Shown here piece after piece: positions 44,689 through 53,125 of a stretch of DNA of 64,000 nucleotides (positions are counted from its first letter, which is position 1; the number at the start of each line of letters is the position of its first letter). The stretch is from NCBI RefSeq assembly GCF_004571195.1, contig NZ_CP038271.1, positions 2,059,501 through 2,123,500 on the forward strand, in the 5' to 3' direction. Below the pieces are notes generated by a model. It did no database searches, was not told the DNA's origin, and was given only the letters and a program-made list of their open reading frames with translations. This DNA is from Legionella geestiana (GTDB taxonomy: Bacteria; Pseudomonadota; Gammaproteobacteria; Legionellales; Legionellaceae). The position numbers and the translations under genes are program-made.

Positions 44689-45297
44689 TTAATCTTCATT
44701 CCAGGTAACGGATAATGAAAGCAGATTATCCAACGAGTACTTTGCAAAAACCAAGGTGTCTGTCACCTCACGACTCCCTGGTTTTAATCGATTGGCTTTC
44801 AGCACGCCTTCCAAAACATAATTTAATCGTTCAGGAATTTTCCTGCTACGAACATTATCAATACTACAGGTAATGGCAATGCGTTTGACGCACAATTGTT
44901 TAAACGCATATTGGGTAATCGCATTAATGGCCTCTGTCATCAGTCCTTTACCCGAATATGTCTGATTCAGCCAGTAACCACACTCAAGGCAGGGGACATC
45001 CCAATTGTAATGGTGATAACCGGTAGCACCGATAAAATTACCCGTTAGTTTGTCAAACACAAACAGAGGTAACCAGGGTTCATCCGGCTTTTTCGCACTC
45101 CAGTTAAGAACAGACTCCCTTACATACCGTTCAGACTCCGCCATGTCCGGCTTTTCTCTCGCCCACTCCATAAATTCATGCAGGCTATCCCAAGAATCCA
45201 GGATAGCAGTATTCAGGCTGGACACATCATGCATTTCTGGTGGTCTTATCAGTAATCGGGGAGTAATAATTGGCATGGGAAAATCAGGAATACTCAT
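44689..45297 (-). CDS. RimJ/RimL-type GNAT acetyltransferase
   Basis: 202 aa from ATG 45297 (AAGG spaced 6 bases upstream); the longer frame to 45393 adds a hydrophobic non-homologous stretch. Features: PMPIITPRLLIRPPEMHD, FIGATGYHHYNWDVPCLECGYWLNQTYSGKGLMTEAINAITQYAF (acetyl-CoA loop SGKGLM), RIAITCSIDNVRSRKIPERLNY. This is the ribosomal-protein-serine acetyltransferase-like subgroup (RimJ/RimL/YdaF), which also includes drug-acetylating enzymes. Confidence 0.87.
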   Translation of the reverse strand: MSIPDFPMPIITPRLLIRPPEMHDVSSLNTAILDSWDSLHEFMEWAREKPDMAESERYVRESVLNWSAKKPDEPWLPLFVFDKLTGNFIGATGYHHYNWDVPCLECGYWLNQTYSGKGLMTEAINAITQYAFKQLCVKRIAITCSIDNVRSRKIPERLNYVLEGVLKANRLKPGSREVTDTLVFAKYSLDNLLSLSVTWNED

Positions 45298-45464
45298 GTT
45301 GTACCTTCTATTGCAAGGGGAATAATTTGGTAAATGCTCTATTCTACTGCTCCATAAAACTAAAAACATCAAAATAAACACAAAGCTTATCAATCAGGTA
45401 TTTATACGTATTGCCCTTAATTTGCACAAATCTTATACTGAGTATAGAAGCTTACAACCAACGG

Positions 45465-46235
45465 ATGAAAAAAATGAACCCTGTTAAAAGAATCTTTATT
45501 ATTGGCCACCCCGGAATTGGCAAAGGCCTGGTCGCAAAACTGTTAGCTGACAATCTCGGGTGGGAGTTGGTCAATGCGGATTTGGAACTGGAAAATCGCA
45601 TCGGTCGAAGTATGGAAGATATTGCCGGTGACAACCATGAAAGCGCATTCTATCAGAACGTTATCAAAATACTGTCTGCGCAATCAAGTCGGCAAAATAT
45701 TGTTGTTAACACGGATCCCCACATTATTTGCCTTGAAAAAGCACGTCAATTACTTGCAGGAGAATTTGTTGTATACCTGAAAGCCAGTACCGCAACGCAA
45801 ATAGCGCGGATTGCTCGCAATTCATTACCCTTGTTACCTATAGACAACATTCATAGTTTTTTTGAGCGACTTCATCAGGAGCGTGATCATTTGTATGAAG
45901 AAACAGCTACATTAATTATCGACACCGATAACCATGCATTGGAAAATCACGTTCAACAAATTTTTGATGCTGTCACAGTCGAACAATCTGTTCAATCCGG
46001 GAAAAAAGATACCCAATTGGTACTTTTCCATAAAATCAGGCATACTCCTGTAAAATTATCACCACAACAAACAGCCTGTGTCATCTTGTTAGCCCAAGGT
46101 ATGACTGCGAAAGAAATTGCGAAATCTCTCAATATTTCATTCAGAACAGTAGAGGGAATCCTTGCCAAAGTGATGGACATAACAGGCGGAATTTCCAGCA
46201 AGGAACTGATAGCTTTATATCACGACAAGCCATGA
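45465..46235 (+). CDS. Shikimate-kinase-like P-loop protein fused to LuxR-type HTH
   Basis: 256 aa from ATG 45465 (ATG 45474 also possible; GGA precedes). N-terminal domain: IFIIGHPGIGKGLVAKLLADNL (Walker A), NADLELENRIGRSMEDIAG, which parallels the D-x-E-x-x-x-G-x-S motif of shikimate kinase/gluconate kinase. C-terminal about 60 residues: KLSPQQTACVILLAQGMTAKEIAKSLNISFRTVEGILAKVMD, a LuxR/NarL helix-turn-helix. The combination suggests a regulator that senses a small metabolite or nucleotide. Neighbours: a methyltransferase 40 bases downstream. Confidence 0.78.
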   Translation: MKKMNPVKRIFIIGHPGIGKGLVAKLLADNLGWELVNADLELENRIGRSMEDIAGDNHESAFYQNVIKILSAQSSRQNIVVNTDPHIICLEKARQLLAGEFVVYLKASTATQIARIARNSLPLLPIDNIHSFFERLHQERDHLYEETATLIIDTDNHALENHVQQIFDAVTVEQSVQSGKKDTQLVLFHKIRHTPVKLSPQQTACVILLAQGMTAKEIAKSLNISFRTVEGILAKVMDITGGISSKELIALYHDKP

Positions 46236-46275
46236 AATTTGAAAGGTTTTATCCCGATTAGATAAGGAATCAATT

Positions 46276-47055
46276 ATGAGTAATAAAACGACTAAGCTTG
46301 GGCTACCCATTGAATACCAGCAATTACCCCAATTTTTTGATGCGCATAATATTAATGATGGAACTGAACGCAAAAATGCGTTAATCGAAAAACTGTTAAA
46401 AGAGCAAGGTACCAAAACAATTCTGGACATGACCTGTGGTACCGGTTCGCAAGTACTCTACCTGGCTCAACATGGATATAAAATAACCGGGAGTGATCTG
46501 AGTCCTGCTTTAATTGATTCGGCGCGAAATAAAGCTAAAAAAATGAATCTGAATGTATCTTTTATTGTAGGAGATATGCGCTCTGTTAATGCAGGAAAAT
46601 TCGATGCTGTTATTACAATATTTAGCGCTATAGGGCATCTTGACAAATCAGATTTTGAAATAACGCTTCAAAACATTCGACACAATTTGAATGATTGCGG
46701 TATATACATTTTTGATATCTTTAACTTGCAAGCTATTACGGATGAGATCATTAAAGATTTTGTTATGGACATTAGTAGCGTTGTTGATGGCGTTACATTT
46801 CGTAATCAGCAACATTCAGAAATTGACAGGGAAAATGGCCTGCTTGTTTCTCATGATAAATATACGATTACGCGAGAAGGTAGCCAACAGGAATACCATA
46901 CAAATACGTTTAGTCTGCAAATATACACAGCGCAGGAGCTGCATGATTTACTCGAAAAAAATGGATTTGAGGTCCTCAACCAGTTCGATATGGATGGTAA
47001 TCAGTTTATTCCTGACAGGAGCCTTAATATTTTAACTGTGGCAAGGATGAAATAA
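46276..47055 (+). CDS. Class I SAM-dependent methyltransferase
   Basis: 259 aa. Motif I ILDMTCGTGSQVLYLAQHGYKITGSDLSPALID, then FIVGDMRSV and FDAVITIFSAIGHL (motif II/post), all characteristic of class I methyltransferases. Similar in layout to glycine-N-methyltransferase/UbiE-like small-molecule enzymes. AAGGAATC precedes the ATG. It likely forms one transcript with the kinase-HTH and APH genes on either side. Substrate unknown. Confidence 0.87.
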   Translation: MSNKTTKLGLPIEYQQLPQFFDAHNINDGTERKNALIEKLLKEQGTKTILDMTCGTGSQVLYLAQHGYKITGSDLSPALIDSARNKAKKMNLNVSFIVGDMRSVNAGKFDAVITIFSAIGHLDKSDFEITLQNIRHNLNDCGIYIFDIFNLQAITDEIIKDFVMDISSVVDGVTFRNQQHSEIDRENGLLVSHDKYTITREGSQQEYHTNTFSLQIYTAQELHDLLEKNGFEVLNQFDMDGNQFIPDRSLNILTVARMK

Positions 47056-47108
47056 AGAATGCTTGAAATAACATGTGGTACTGTGGTTACAAAATATCTG
47101 GATGAAGC

Positions 47109-48083
47109 ATGAAAAATAATGATGCAGCTACCCAATGGGCTGTGGATTATCTGGAATCGCATGATCGCAGACTGGTTGCTATACAAAAAATTGTTGAACC
47201 AGCTCATTCGATAGTAAATAAAATAAGCACATCTCAGGGTGACTTCTATTTAAAGCAAACACCACCCGCATTATTTATTGAACCAGACACCATATCTTTG
47301 TTGCACGATCACGGATGTCAGCATATACCAACCGTCATTGCAAAAAATGATCGGTATCATTGTTTTTTGACAAAAGCTTGTGGCGATTTCACGCTACGCG
47401 ACCTGTTTTCAAAGAACCATATTGATATGGGCTTATTGGGGCGAGGCATCAGTCATTATGTGTCTATACAAAGAAAGCTGGAAAATGATACCCCCAAGCT
47501 GATTGCCTTCAACTTGCCTGATTGGCGGCTTGATAAATTTCCTTTACTGTACCGTGATCTTATACAGAATATGGATCTTTTGATTGCTGATGGGTTAACT
47601 CCGAAAGAAATCACTACTCTTAATCAGGCATATGATTTTTGCCAAGAGCAATGCGAGCAGCTTTCCAGGTACAAGATCCCTGACACCATCAATCACTGTG
47701 ATTTTCACGCGAACAACATCCTTCTTGCCCAAAAATCAGGAGAGCTCTGCATTATTGACTGGGGAGAAACAGTCATTGGACATCCATTTTTCTCGCTAAA
47801 TACTTGTTTATGGAACCTGACTTATTTCCATAACATGAAACCACATGACATTGAGTACCAAGCATTACAACGGATCTGCGTTTCCTCCTGGTTAGATAAT
47901 CATGAGGAAAGCGATTTAATAACAGCGTTCAACATCGCCAATGATCTTTTGGGTATTTTCGCAGCCTTGGGTTACAAACACATGTATGAGGCAACTGCAA
48001 CGCAGTCAAAGACAGTCCAGGAAGAGCATCCCGGCTCGATTGCAGGTTGTTTAAGAAGTTTCTTACATAAATATACTGGCTAA
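47109..48083 (+). CDS. APH-fold phosphotransferase, paralogue of 25430
   Basis: 324 aa. Aminoglycoside/choline kinase fold with intact catalytic loop NHCDFHANNILL (about residues 194-205) and CIIDWGETVIGHPFFSL. The 25430 protein shares PDWRLDK, DLLIADGLTPKEI-type and GHPFFSL segments but has lost the His. Because its active site is complete, this copy is the likelier enzyme. Last gene before a pair of strong hairpins. Confidence 0.83.
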   Translation: MKNNDAATQWAVDYLESHDRRLVAIQKIVEPAHSIVNKISTSQGDFYLKQTPPALFIEPDTISLLHDHGCQHIPTVIAKNDRYHCFLTKACGDFTLRDLFSKNHIDMGLLGRGISHYVSIQRKLENDTPKLIAFNLPDWRLDKFPLLYRDLIQNMDLLIADGLTPKEITTLNQAYDFCQEQCEQLSRYKIPDTINHCDFHANNILLAQKSGELCIIDWGETVIGHPFFSLNTCLWNLTYFHNMKPHDIEYQALQRICVSSWLDNHEESDLITAFNIANDLLGIFAALGYKHMYEATATQSKTVQEEHPGSIAGCLRSFLHKYTG

Positions 48084-48099
48084 TCTGTAGCTCATGTAA

Positions 48100-48137
48100 T
48101 TCTGCGTCACTGCATATTTATCTGCAGTGACGCAGAA
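48100..48137 (+). terminator. Strong hairpin, terminator of the 45465-48083 genes
   Basis: A 15-bp perfect stem (TTCTGCGTCACTGCA 48100-48114 with 48123-48137, loop TATTTATC) lies 17 bases after the stop. It is followed by AACAACCC and then a T-rich run. Confidence 0.75.
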
Positions 48138-48179
48138 AACAACCCTCTTTTTTTCAATTAAAAATCAATCAATTAAAGC

Positions 48180-48216
48180 ATTTTGTCCTATCGCGCCAAT
48201 CGCGATAGGACAAAAT
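48180..48216. terminator. Second strong hairpin with A/T flanks, probably bidirectional
   Basis: A 16-bp perfect stem (ATTTTGTCCTATCGCG with CGCGATAGGACAAAAT) and 5-base loop CCAAT. Its T/A-rich stem ends give a U-run on either strand. It insulates the cargo from the ribozyme-led unit that starts at 48270. Confidence 0.75.
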
Positions 48217-48269
48217 TTCCGTCTAAAAAGCCTTGCCCGGCATGCACCATTCTGATAGTTTTTAACCAA

Positions 48270-48321
48270 GCACAACTGACGAGCCTGCGCGACTCAGGCG
48301 AAACCCTCCAGGGTCTTGTGC
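48270..48321 (+). ncRNA. Type I hammerhead ribozyme (HHR1)
   Basis: All parts are readable. Stem I: GCACAA 48270-48275 with TTGTGC 48316-48321. Core CTGACGA 48276-48282. Stem II: GCCTG 48283-48287 with CAGGC 48295-48299, loop CGCGACT. GAAA 48300-48303. Stem III: CCC 48304-48306 with GGG 48311-48313, loop TCCA. U48314 then C48315, the predicted cleavage site. Stem I is the open helix, so type I. It leads the transcript to the recombinase pair. A homologue is at 53126. Confidence 0.85.
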
Positions 48322-48324
48322 AAA

Positions 48325-48367
48325 GCCACCCTGATCCCTAACCCAGTGGCTGGACGTCAAGTCGGGA
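48325..48367 (+). ncRNA. Conserved element after HHR1, predicted pseudoknot
   Basis: GCCAC (48325-48329) pairs with GTGGC (48346-48350). The enclosed TCCC can pair with GGGA downstream in AGTCGGGAA. The downstream copy at 53180 keeps CCCTAA, TGG, CGT and AGTCGGGAA at the same spacing. A further hairpin CTGCC AATC GGCAG follows at 48384-48397. The remaining leader up to 48663 holds AAGGAGATAA at about 48498 and a 12-codon frame at 48520-48558, but no convincing gene. Confidence 0.5.
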
Positions 48368-48663
48368 ACCCTTCATGGATTATCTGCCAATCGGCAGGGT
48401 ATGTTATTCAACGAATATACTGTCATCTACGATTCTGTAATTGACCCTGAGCGCATGACATAGTTTTGCTTTGTCATTTCATCTAACCAAAAAAACAAGG
48501 AGATAAACACTAAAAACCCATGGTAAACCGGCACCATCGTTTGCTTTATAACGATTGATTTGCCCCCAAACCGAGCTTTACGGCGCAAGCCGGGTTTCGC
48601 CTTTGAGTGAGCCGCTCGACCAACACTAAACCAAAGTCAGGGCAAATATTTTTTCGGGATGAA

Positions 48664-49473
48664 ATGATGCGAAAACAGTCTTTGAGACAGACTGCCAACC
48701 GATACTTGAAAACGGATAATCGGGGTAGCTTCAAGGATAAAAAACATCGTGCTTTTGTCATTCAGAAAATGATTGATGACTTGTTTATTGTCGGCACAGT
48801 ACCACTGCATTGGTGGGATCTGGATATCGGGCATATTCAAAAACTGATACAGCATTGGCAAAAACAGAAAATATCATCTGCCACGATTATGGGATATATG
48901 ACCGTAATCAGAAAATTCTTGAGCGGTATCGGTTGCCAATTGACAAATACTGATAATCAAAATCTTGGTTTAAGCCGTCAGTATTGTCATGCTAAAAAAA
49001 TAAATGTTAATCCGGATACCTGGCAATCTATTTCTGATCCGGTTCCCCGTTTTATTATGGCTTTGCAAACGCAATTTGGTTTGACCTTTAGTGAGGCAAT
49101 AAGCTTCGCTCCAGATATTCATTTCCGTGATCACGCACTCTGGATTACGCGCGAAATTGCGTTTAACTCCCAGGATAGAATGATTCCTTTGCGTTGCATA
49201 ATACAGAGCCAAATTATTAATGAGTTAGTCGAGTACCTCAATGGTTCTCAATGCCTTGGCAGAATACACAGCCATGATCTGATTTGCTTTCAATGGCGAT
49301 TGGCATTGAATGAGAGAAAACTTCCAGTCAAGAAAACCTGGCGCTATCTTTATGCCCGCCAACTGTATCATGATTTAGCCCCCGTTCTTGGCAACTACCA
49401 GACCAGCTGGCTGATTCACGATGAGATGGGAATCAAATCGCGTAATACCTTATGGTTGTATCTGCATGAGTAA
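48664..49473 (+). CDS. Tyrosine-recombinase-like protein with degraded catalytic site
   Basis: 269 aa from ATG 48664 (48667 and upstream GTG 48607 are alternatives). The N-terminal SAM-like core-binding domain is present (WWDLDIGHIQKLIQHWQKQKISSATIMGYMTVIRKFLSGIG). In the catalytic part the Arg I position reads FGLTFSEAI (family FGLRxEE), and the HxLRH region reads KKTWRYLYARQLYHDL. A C-terminal Tyr remains (SRNTLWLYLHE). Its stop overlaps the next integrase start (ATGAGTAA). Possibly a partner or architectural subunit. Confidence 0.72.
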   Translation: MMRKQSLRQTANRYLKTDNRGSFKDKKHRAFVIQKMIDDLFIVGTVPLHWWDLDIGHIQKLIQHWQKQKISSATIMGYMTVIRKFLSGIGCQLTNTDNQNLGLSRQYCHAKKINVNPDTWQSISDPVPRFIMALQTQFGLTFSEAISFAPDIHFRDHALWITREIAFNSQDRMIPLRCIIQSQIINELVEYLNGSQCLGRIHSHDLICFQWRLALNERKLPVKKTWRYLYARQLYHDLAPVLGNYQTSWLIHDEMGIKSRNTLWLYLHE

Positions 49474-50365
49474 ATCCAAACTGCGCAGCGCCCTGTATTC
49501 CGTGAATGAATGCTTGAAGAAAATTACAAATTATTCCTATGCCAGTAAGGCGGACATGCGCCATATGTTAAATCGGTGCGTGAAGGATTTGCACGAGCAG
49601 GGATACAAATTAGCGCATATTAACGGATTAAAACCCAAGCACATCCACGTATTGGTTGAATTGTGGAAGCAACAAGGTAAAAATCCGGCAACCATCAAAA
49701 ATTACATGTCCAAATTACGCAAGGCAAGTGTTTTGCTTGATAAACCGCAATTGGTCAAACCTGGCAATGATGCTTACCAAATCACCCGCCGCAGCTATGC
49801 GCCGACTCACAACAAGGCAATTTATCAGGTGGATTTTACGCGATGCACCGATCCACTGATTCGTTTGTCCCTGGAGGCACAATTATTGTTTGGTCTGCGC
49901 CGCGAAGAGTCTATGAAATTGGTATTAAGTGAAGCATGGCAAGGAAACTGCTTGAGAATCAAGCCAAGCTGGACAAAAGGCGGAATTGGCAGAACCATTC
50001 AAATCACGAACGATGAACAACGCCAATGGTTATCAAAAGCGGCAGGGCAAGTTGCAACTGGCGAGTCCTTAATCCCCGTATCGCGAAGTTATAAACAACA
50101 TTTGGGCCATTATCAGGTGCAAATTAAACAGATGGGAATAAACAAATGCCATGGTTTGCGCCATGCCTATGCACAGCGGCGGTACCATGAGCTTACAAGA
50201 CAATTGGATCCACAAGGCAGAGGGCTTGTTTGCCCTATAGTCGGAGGGAAGTCGTCAAAATTACTGACCGCTGATGAACGCATGCTGGATCGAAAAGCGC
50301 GGGAAATCCTGAGCCGCCTGTTGGGTCACGCCAGAATCGCAATTACCAAAATTTATTGTGGGTAA
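49469..50365 (+). CDS. Tyrosine recombinase (integrase), intact catalytic residues
   Basis: 298 aa from ATG 49469. Catalytic residues: Arg I in LLFGLRREESMKL, Lys in SWTKGGIGRTIQI, HGLRHAYAQ (His-x-x-Arg), LLGHARIAITKIYCG with His and nucleophile Tyr at the extreme C-terminus. N-terminal SAM-like domain (LVELWKQQGKNPATIKNYMSKLRKAS). Translationally coupled to the degenerate paralogue upstream and led by the hammerhead leader. Distinct from the P4-type integrase at 59202; its role on the element (dimer resolution, inversion or excision) is open. Confidence 0.82.
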   Translation, partial: SKSKLRSALYSVNECLKKITNYSYASKADMRHMLNRCVKDLHEQGYKLAHINGLKPKHIHVLVELWKQQGKNPATIKNYMSKLRKASVLLDKPQLVKPGNDAYQITRRSYAPTHNKAIYQVDFTRCTDPLIRLSLEAQLLFGLRREESMKLVLSEAWQGNCLRIKPSWTKGGIGRTIQITNDEQRQWLSKAAGQVATGESLIPVSRSYKQHLGHYQVQIKQMGINKCHGLRHAYAQRRYHELTRQLDPQGRGLVCPIVGGKSSKLLTADERMLDRKAREILSRLLGHARIAITKIYCG

Positions 50366-50621
50366 CCATATGTTTATATATGAAATTTACTCACGCCGAA
50401 TAATATGTTTTAAAGCTATTGTGTTTTACCATGTTAAAGCCTGGATTTTAGCAGCGGTACTTTTTGCGAATCATCTTCAAATGGAAATGGTGGAAATTTT
50501 TCTGGGGACACCAACCAATGCTTACGATGCGATGTATCACATAAATTGTTACCGGGAGCTGACTCTTCCTGAATTGATAATGTATTTATTCGACCTCATT
50601 TTCCCCAATCTTCAACTTTAA
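50358..50621 (+). CDS. Doubtful small ORF after the recombinase
   Basis: 87 aa frame beginning with GTG overlapping the recombinase stop. It has a hydrophobic section (YHVKAWILAAVLFANHL) and overlaps the 3' end of the minus-strand GNAT gene. No recognised domain and no clear ribosome-binding site. Listed because it fills the 220-base gap; may not be expressed. Confidence 0.25.
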   Translation: MGNHMFIYEIYSRRIICFKAIVFYHVKAWILAAVLFANHLQMEMVEIFLGTPTNAYDAMYHINCYRELTLPELIMYLFDLIFPNLQL

Positions 50622-51059
50622 TCCTTCATGAGATGCAACAAATCCTGATTTTGTATAAAATGCCAAGGCCTTCGGTCTTCTTTTATCCGTAGTAAGCTGA
50701 ACAAGATGACAGCCTTTTTCTTTCGATTTATTGATTGCCCATTCTACCAAAGCTTTTCCTATCCCCCTCCCTCGAAAGGATCTATCTGTACGGACACCTT
50801 CAATTTGTGCACGCGTACCGCCTTGATATGTCAAATACGTAATAAATGTGAGTTGTAAGGTACCAATAATTTTATCGTCCAGCTCTGCAATCATTAGCCA
50901 ATTGTTGCTGTCCTTATCAATCAGGTCAAATGCATCATAATAAGCTTGGGGAAGTGGTTCGTCGTACTTTTCACGCTTTGAACCGATTTCATCATCAGCA
51001 AGTAGAAGAATGATATCAGGAAGATCAGAATATTTTGCTTTTCTAATACGAATACTCAT
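50586..51059 (-). CDS. GNAT N-acetyltransferase
   Basis: 157 aa from ATG 51059, one base after the SDR stop, with GAGGCTTGAG as ribosome site. GNAT core: NWLMIAELDDKIIGTLQLTFI, IEGVRTDRSFRGRGIGKALVEWAINKSKEKGC (RGRGIG loop), QLTTDKRRPKALAFYTKSGFVASHEGLK. Strongly typical of the family. Last of a likely THI5-SDR-GNAT operon under the TPP riboswitch. Substrate unknown. Confidence 0.87.
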   Translation of the reverse strand: MSIRIRKAKYSDLPDIILLLADDEIGSKREKYDEPLPQAYYDAFDLIDKDSNNWLMIAELDDKIIGTLQLTFITYLTYQGGTRAQIEGVRTDRSFRGRGIGKALVEWAINKSKEKGCHLVQLTTDKRRPKALAFYTKSGFVASHEGLKLKIGENEVE

Positions 51060-51060
51060 C

Positions 51061-51747
51061 TCAAGCCTCATAAAAAGTAGGTGCGAAAACCAAATCCCGC
51101 ACACAAATTGTTTGCGGCTGCTGATAAATCCATAATACTGCTTTTGCCAAATCTTCCGCTTGTATAATCTGATTATCATTCAAACCAGTTGAAATCAGCA
51201 TGGACGTATTTATTTTTGCAGGTGCAAGATTACAAATGCGTATTCCATATTTTGCATTTGCGGCACGTAATGATTCACCAAGACTTTTAACAGCAGCTTT
51301 TGTTGCAGCATAAGTTGCAATGCCTGGCCTGGGATTACGATCGGCCAATGAACTGATATTTATAATCGTGCCTTTAGTTCTGGCTCTCATCCCGGGCAAT
51401 ACACATTCAATACCGTTAATAACGCCTGTTAAATTTACATTGACTGTATTCAAGTGATCTGTATGACCCACATCAGTGAATTCACCAGCTTTTGCATAAC
51501 CTGCATTATTGATGAGGCAATCAACCGGGCCAAATTTTTTCTCTGCCGTTTGAATCGCATCATTCAACTCATGAATATCCGTAACATCTACTGAAAGGCA
51601 AATGGTATTTGATAAATTCAATTTATTCATTGCTTCCTTGTTTCGGGCAAATAATCCCAAAGGATATCCCGCCTCTGAAAAAATTTTAGCAATTGCAGCA
51701 CCTATTCCAGAGCTGGCACCCGTAACAATGACCAATGGTTTGTTCAT
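51061..51747 (-). CDS. Short-chain dehydrogenase/reductase
   Basis: 228 aa SDR. Cofactor motif VTGASSGIGAAIAK (TGxxxGxG), NNAG in LINNAGYAKAG, catalytic Ser in INISSLADR, YxxxK in YAATKAAVKSL. The residue after the second beta strand is ARNKEAM, suggesting NADP(H) preference. Lies 69 bases after the THI5 gene on the same strand. Substrate unknown; a link to thiamine precursor metabolism is only suggested by the neighbour. Confidence 0.88.
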   Translation of the reverse strand: MNKPLVIVTGASSGIGAAIAKIFSEAGYPLGLFARNKEAMNKLNLSNTICLSVDVTDIHELNDAIQTAEKKFGPVDCLINNAGYAKAGEFTDVGHTDHLNTVNVNLTGVINGIECVLPGMRARTKGTIINISSLADRNPRPGIATYAATKAAVKSLGESLRAANAKYGIRICNLAPAKINTSMLISTGLNDNQIIQAEDLAKAVLWIYQQPQTICVRDLVFAPTFYEA

Positions 51748-51816
51748 TATTTATCCCATAATAACAACGTGGAAACGTAATTCCAGCAGACATCCCATAA
51801 TTCCTGATTGCATGAT

Positions 51817-52758
51817 TTATTCAATACAGCAAGCAATTGCCTTGATATCTGAATACGGGATATCTGGTAACAGATTATTAGTATAACAGCTGCCAATATC
51901 AAATGTGTCATCAATTACCCCCAAATGTTTGGCATAGCGTCCTACCTTGTTCCAGTCGCGTTCAACATTCAACAGGTTGCGCGAAAAAAATGGCAGGGTA
52001 TGGGTAAAAATTGAGCGGAACAGAGGTGTACGCAAAGCGGGTTTCTGCTGGCAAAATAATTCCCAGGCTTTGTCAGGTTGTTCTGTGGTAAATGCGGCAC
52101 CGCGTTGCGTTGCATTCAAAAAACCTTTGACCAAATGAGCTTGTTGTAGCGTTTTCTCCGGGACAATAAATTGAATGGAGCAAAAGCAACAGCAGCCTAA
52201 ACCCGCAAGCTGATCAAGACGTAAAAAAACGGTTTCACCACGCAGGTTCTCCAGTTCAATCCGTTGAAAATTAATAAAACCAATTCCCGTATCAATAATA
52301 TCGCGGCAAATCGCATCTGTGACATTCATGCCAATACGAACTGTTTGATAACTGGAGGGATCAATACCCGCAAGCTTTGCCAGGTCATCGATAATTCTTT
52401 TGCCAAACTCGCCAATATAACCTACCCGTTTACCTGCTATATCCTGAAATGACCTGATACCACTGGATTTAAGGGCAATCAAACCGGTGGGTGGTTCATC
52501 AAGCAAGGTTCCAATGGAGCTTAGAGGATAGCCTTTTGCACGTGCTGCCACGGTATGGATCATGGCTTTCACCCCGAAATCCACATGTCCAAGCCCAACA
52601 ATTTCCGTCACATCGCCAGGGTCATTGGGTTCTACAATAGCCAGTTTGATGCCTTCATCCTGATAATAACCTCGTGCATAGGCCACAAAAATCGGGGCGT
52701 GATAAGGATTTGCATACCAATTAAGCAGTAAGGTAGTTCTTGATGATAATTCTGACAT
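51817..52758 (-). CDS. THI5-type HMP-P synthase (CCCFC motif)
   Basis: 313 aa from ATG 52758, with GGAG upstream. NMT1/THI5-like periplasmic-binding fold without signal peptide: LLNWYANPYHAPIFVAYARGYYQDEGI, then GLGCCCFCSIQF. The CCCFC motif separates THI5 enzymes, which make the pyrimidine of thiamine from PLP and histidine, from ThiY transport proteins. A THI5 enzyme is known in Legionella. A TPP riboswitch precedes the gene. THI5 is a single-turnover suicide enzyme in yeast; whether that holds here is unknown. Confidence 0.9.
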   Translation of the reverse strand: MSELSSRTTLLLNWYANPYHAPIFVAYARGYYQDEGIKLAIVEPNDPGDVTEIVGLGHVDFGVKAMIHTVAARAKGYPLSSIGTLLDEPPTGLIALKSSGIRSFQDIAGKRVGYIGEFGKRIIDDLAKLAGIDPSSYQTVRIGMNVTDAICRDIIDTGIGFINFQRIELENLRGETVFLRLDQLAGLGCCCFCSIQFIVPEKTLQQAHLVKGFLNATQRGAAFTTEQPDKAWELFCQQKPALRTPLFRSIFTHTLPFFSRNLLNVERDWNKVGRYAKHLGVIDDTFDIGSCYTNNLLPDIPYSDIKAIACCIE

Positions 52759-52893
52759 TGCCCACACTCCTGTTCATAATTATAAAAACATGAGATGGCA
52801 AAAGGGATCAACGCAAACAGTATTGACGCACGGGAAAACAAAACACCTTTCTCAAGGATCCTGATTTCCTGAATCTGTAGTGAAGACTTTTGG

Positions 52894-52971
52894 AAGGCGT
52901 CCTTACGCTGGTATGAACCAGTTCAAGTTCGACGGGTAACTCTCAGCCCTGTTACGGACACCCCGCGCCAT
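52894..52971 (-). promoter_or_regulatory. TPP riboswitch controlling THI5
   Basis: Reading the minus strand: GCGGGGTGTCC, then GGGCTGAGAGTTACCCG (the CUGAGA pyrimidine-sensing element), GAACTTGAACTGG, TTCATACCAGCGTAAGGA. These are the conserved segments of the THI-box aptamer in order. It lies about 140 bases upstream of the THI5 start. The family usually switches gene expression off when thiamine pyrophosphate binds. Confidence 0.93.
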
Positions 52972-53125
52972 CTAATCAAACGTGATGGTAAATTGATGCG
53001 AGCGACTTGTCAATTGATTGGTTGGAACGGCGCTTAAATATCAATTAATATCAATCAAGTTCATTTCATTACCGCCTCTGAAAACGTATTGATTTCTCCA
53101 TTTCAACCTTTAAAATTAATGAAAA

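Noticed and set aside
45298-45393. Longer start for the RimJ-like GNAT
   Set aside because: The extra 32 residues are hydrophobic and outside the family alignment; ATG 45297 has a good AAGG site.
48520-48558. 12-codon leader peptide gene before the recombinases
   Set aside because: The AAGGAG site is about 18 bases from the ATG, too far for normal initiation, and nothing else supports translation.
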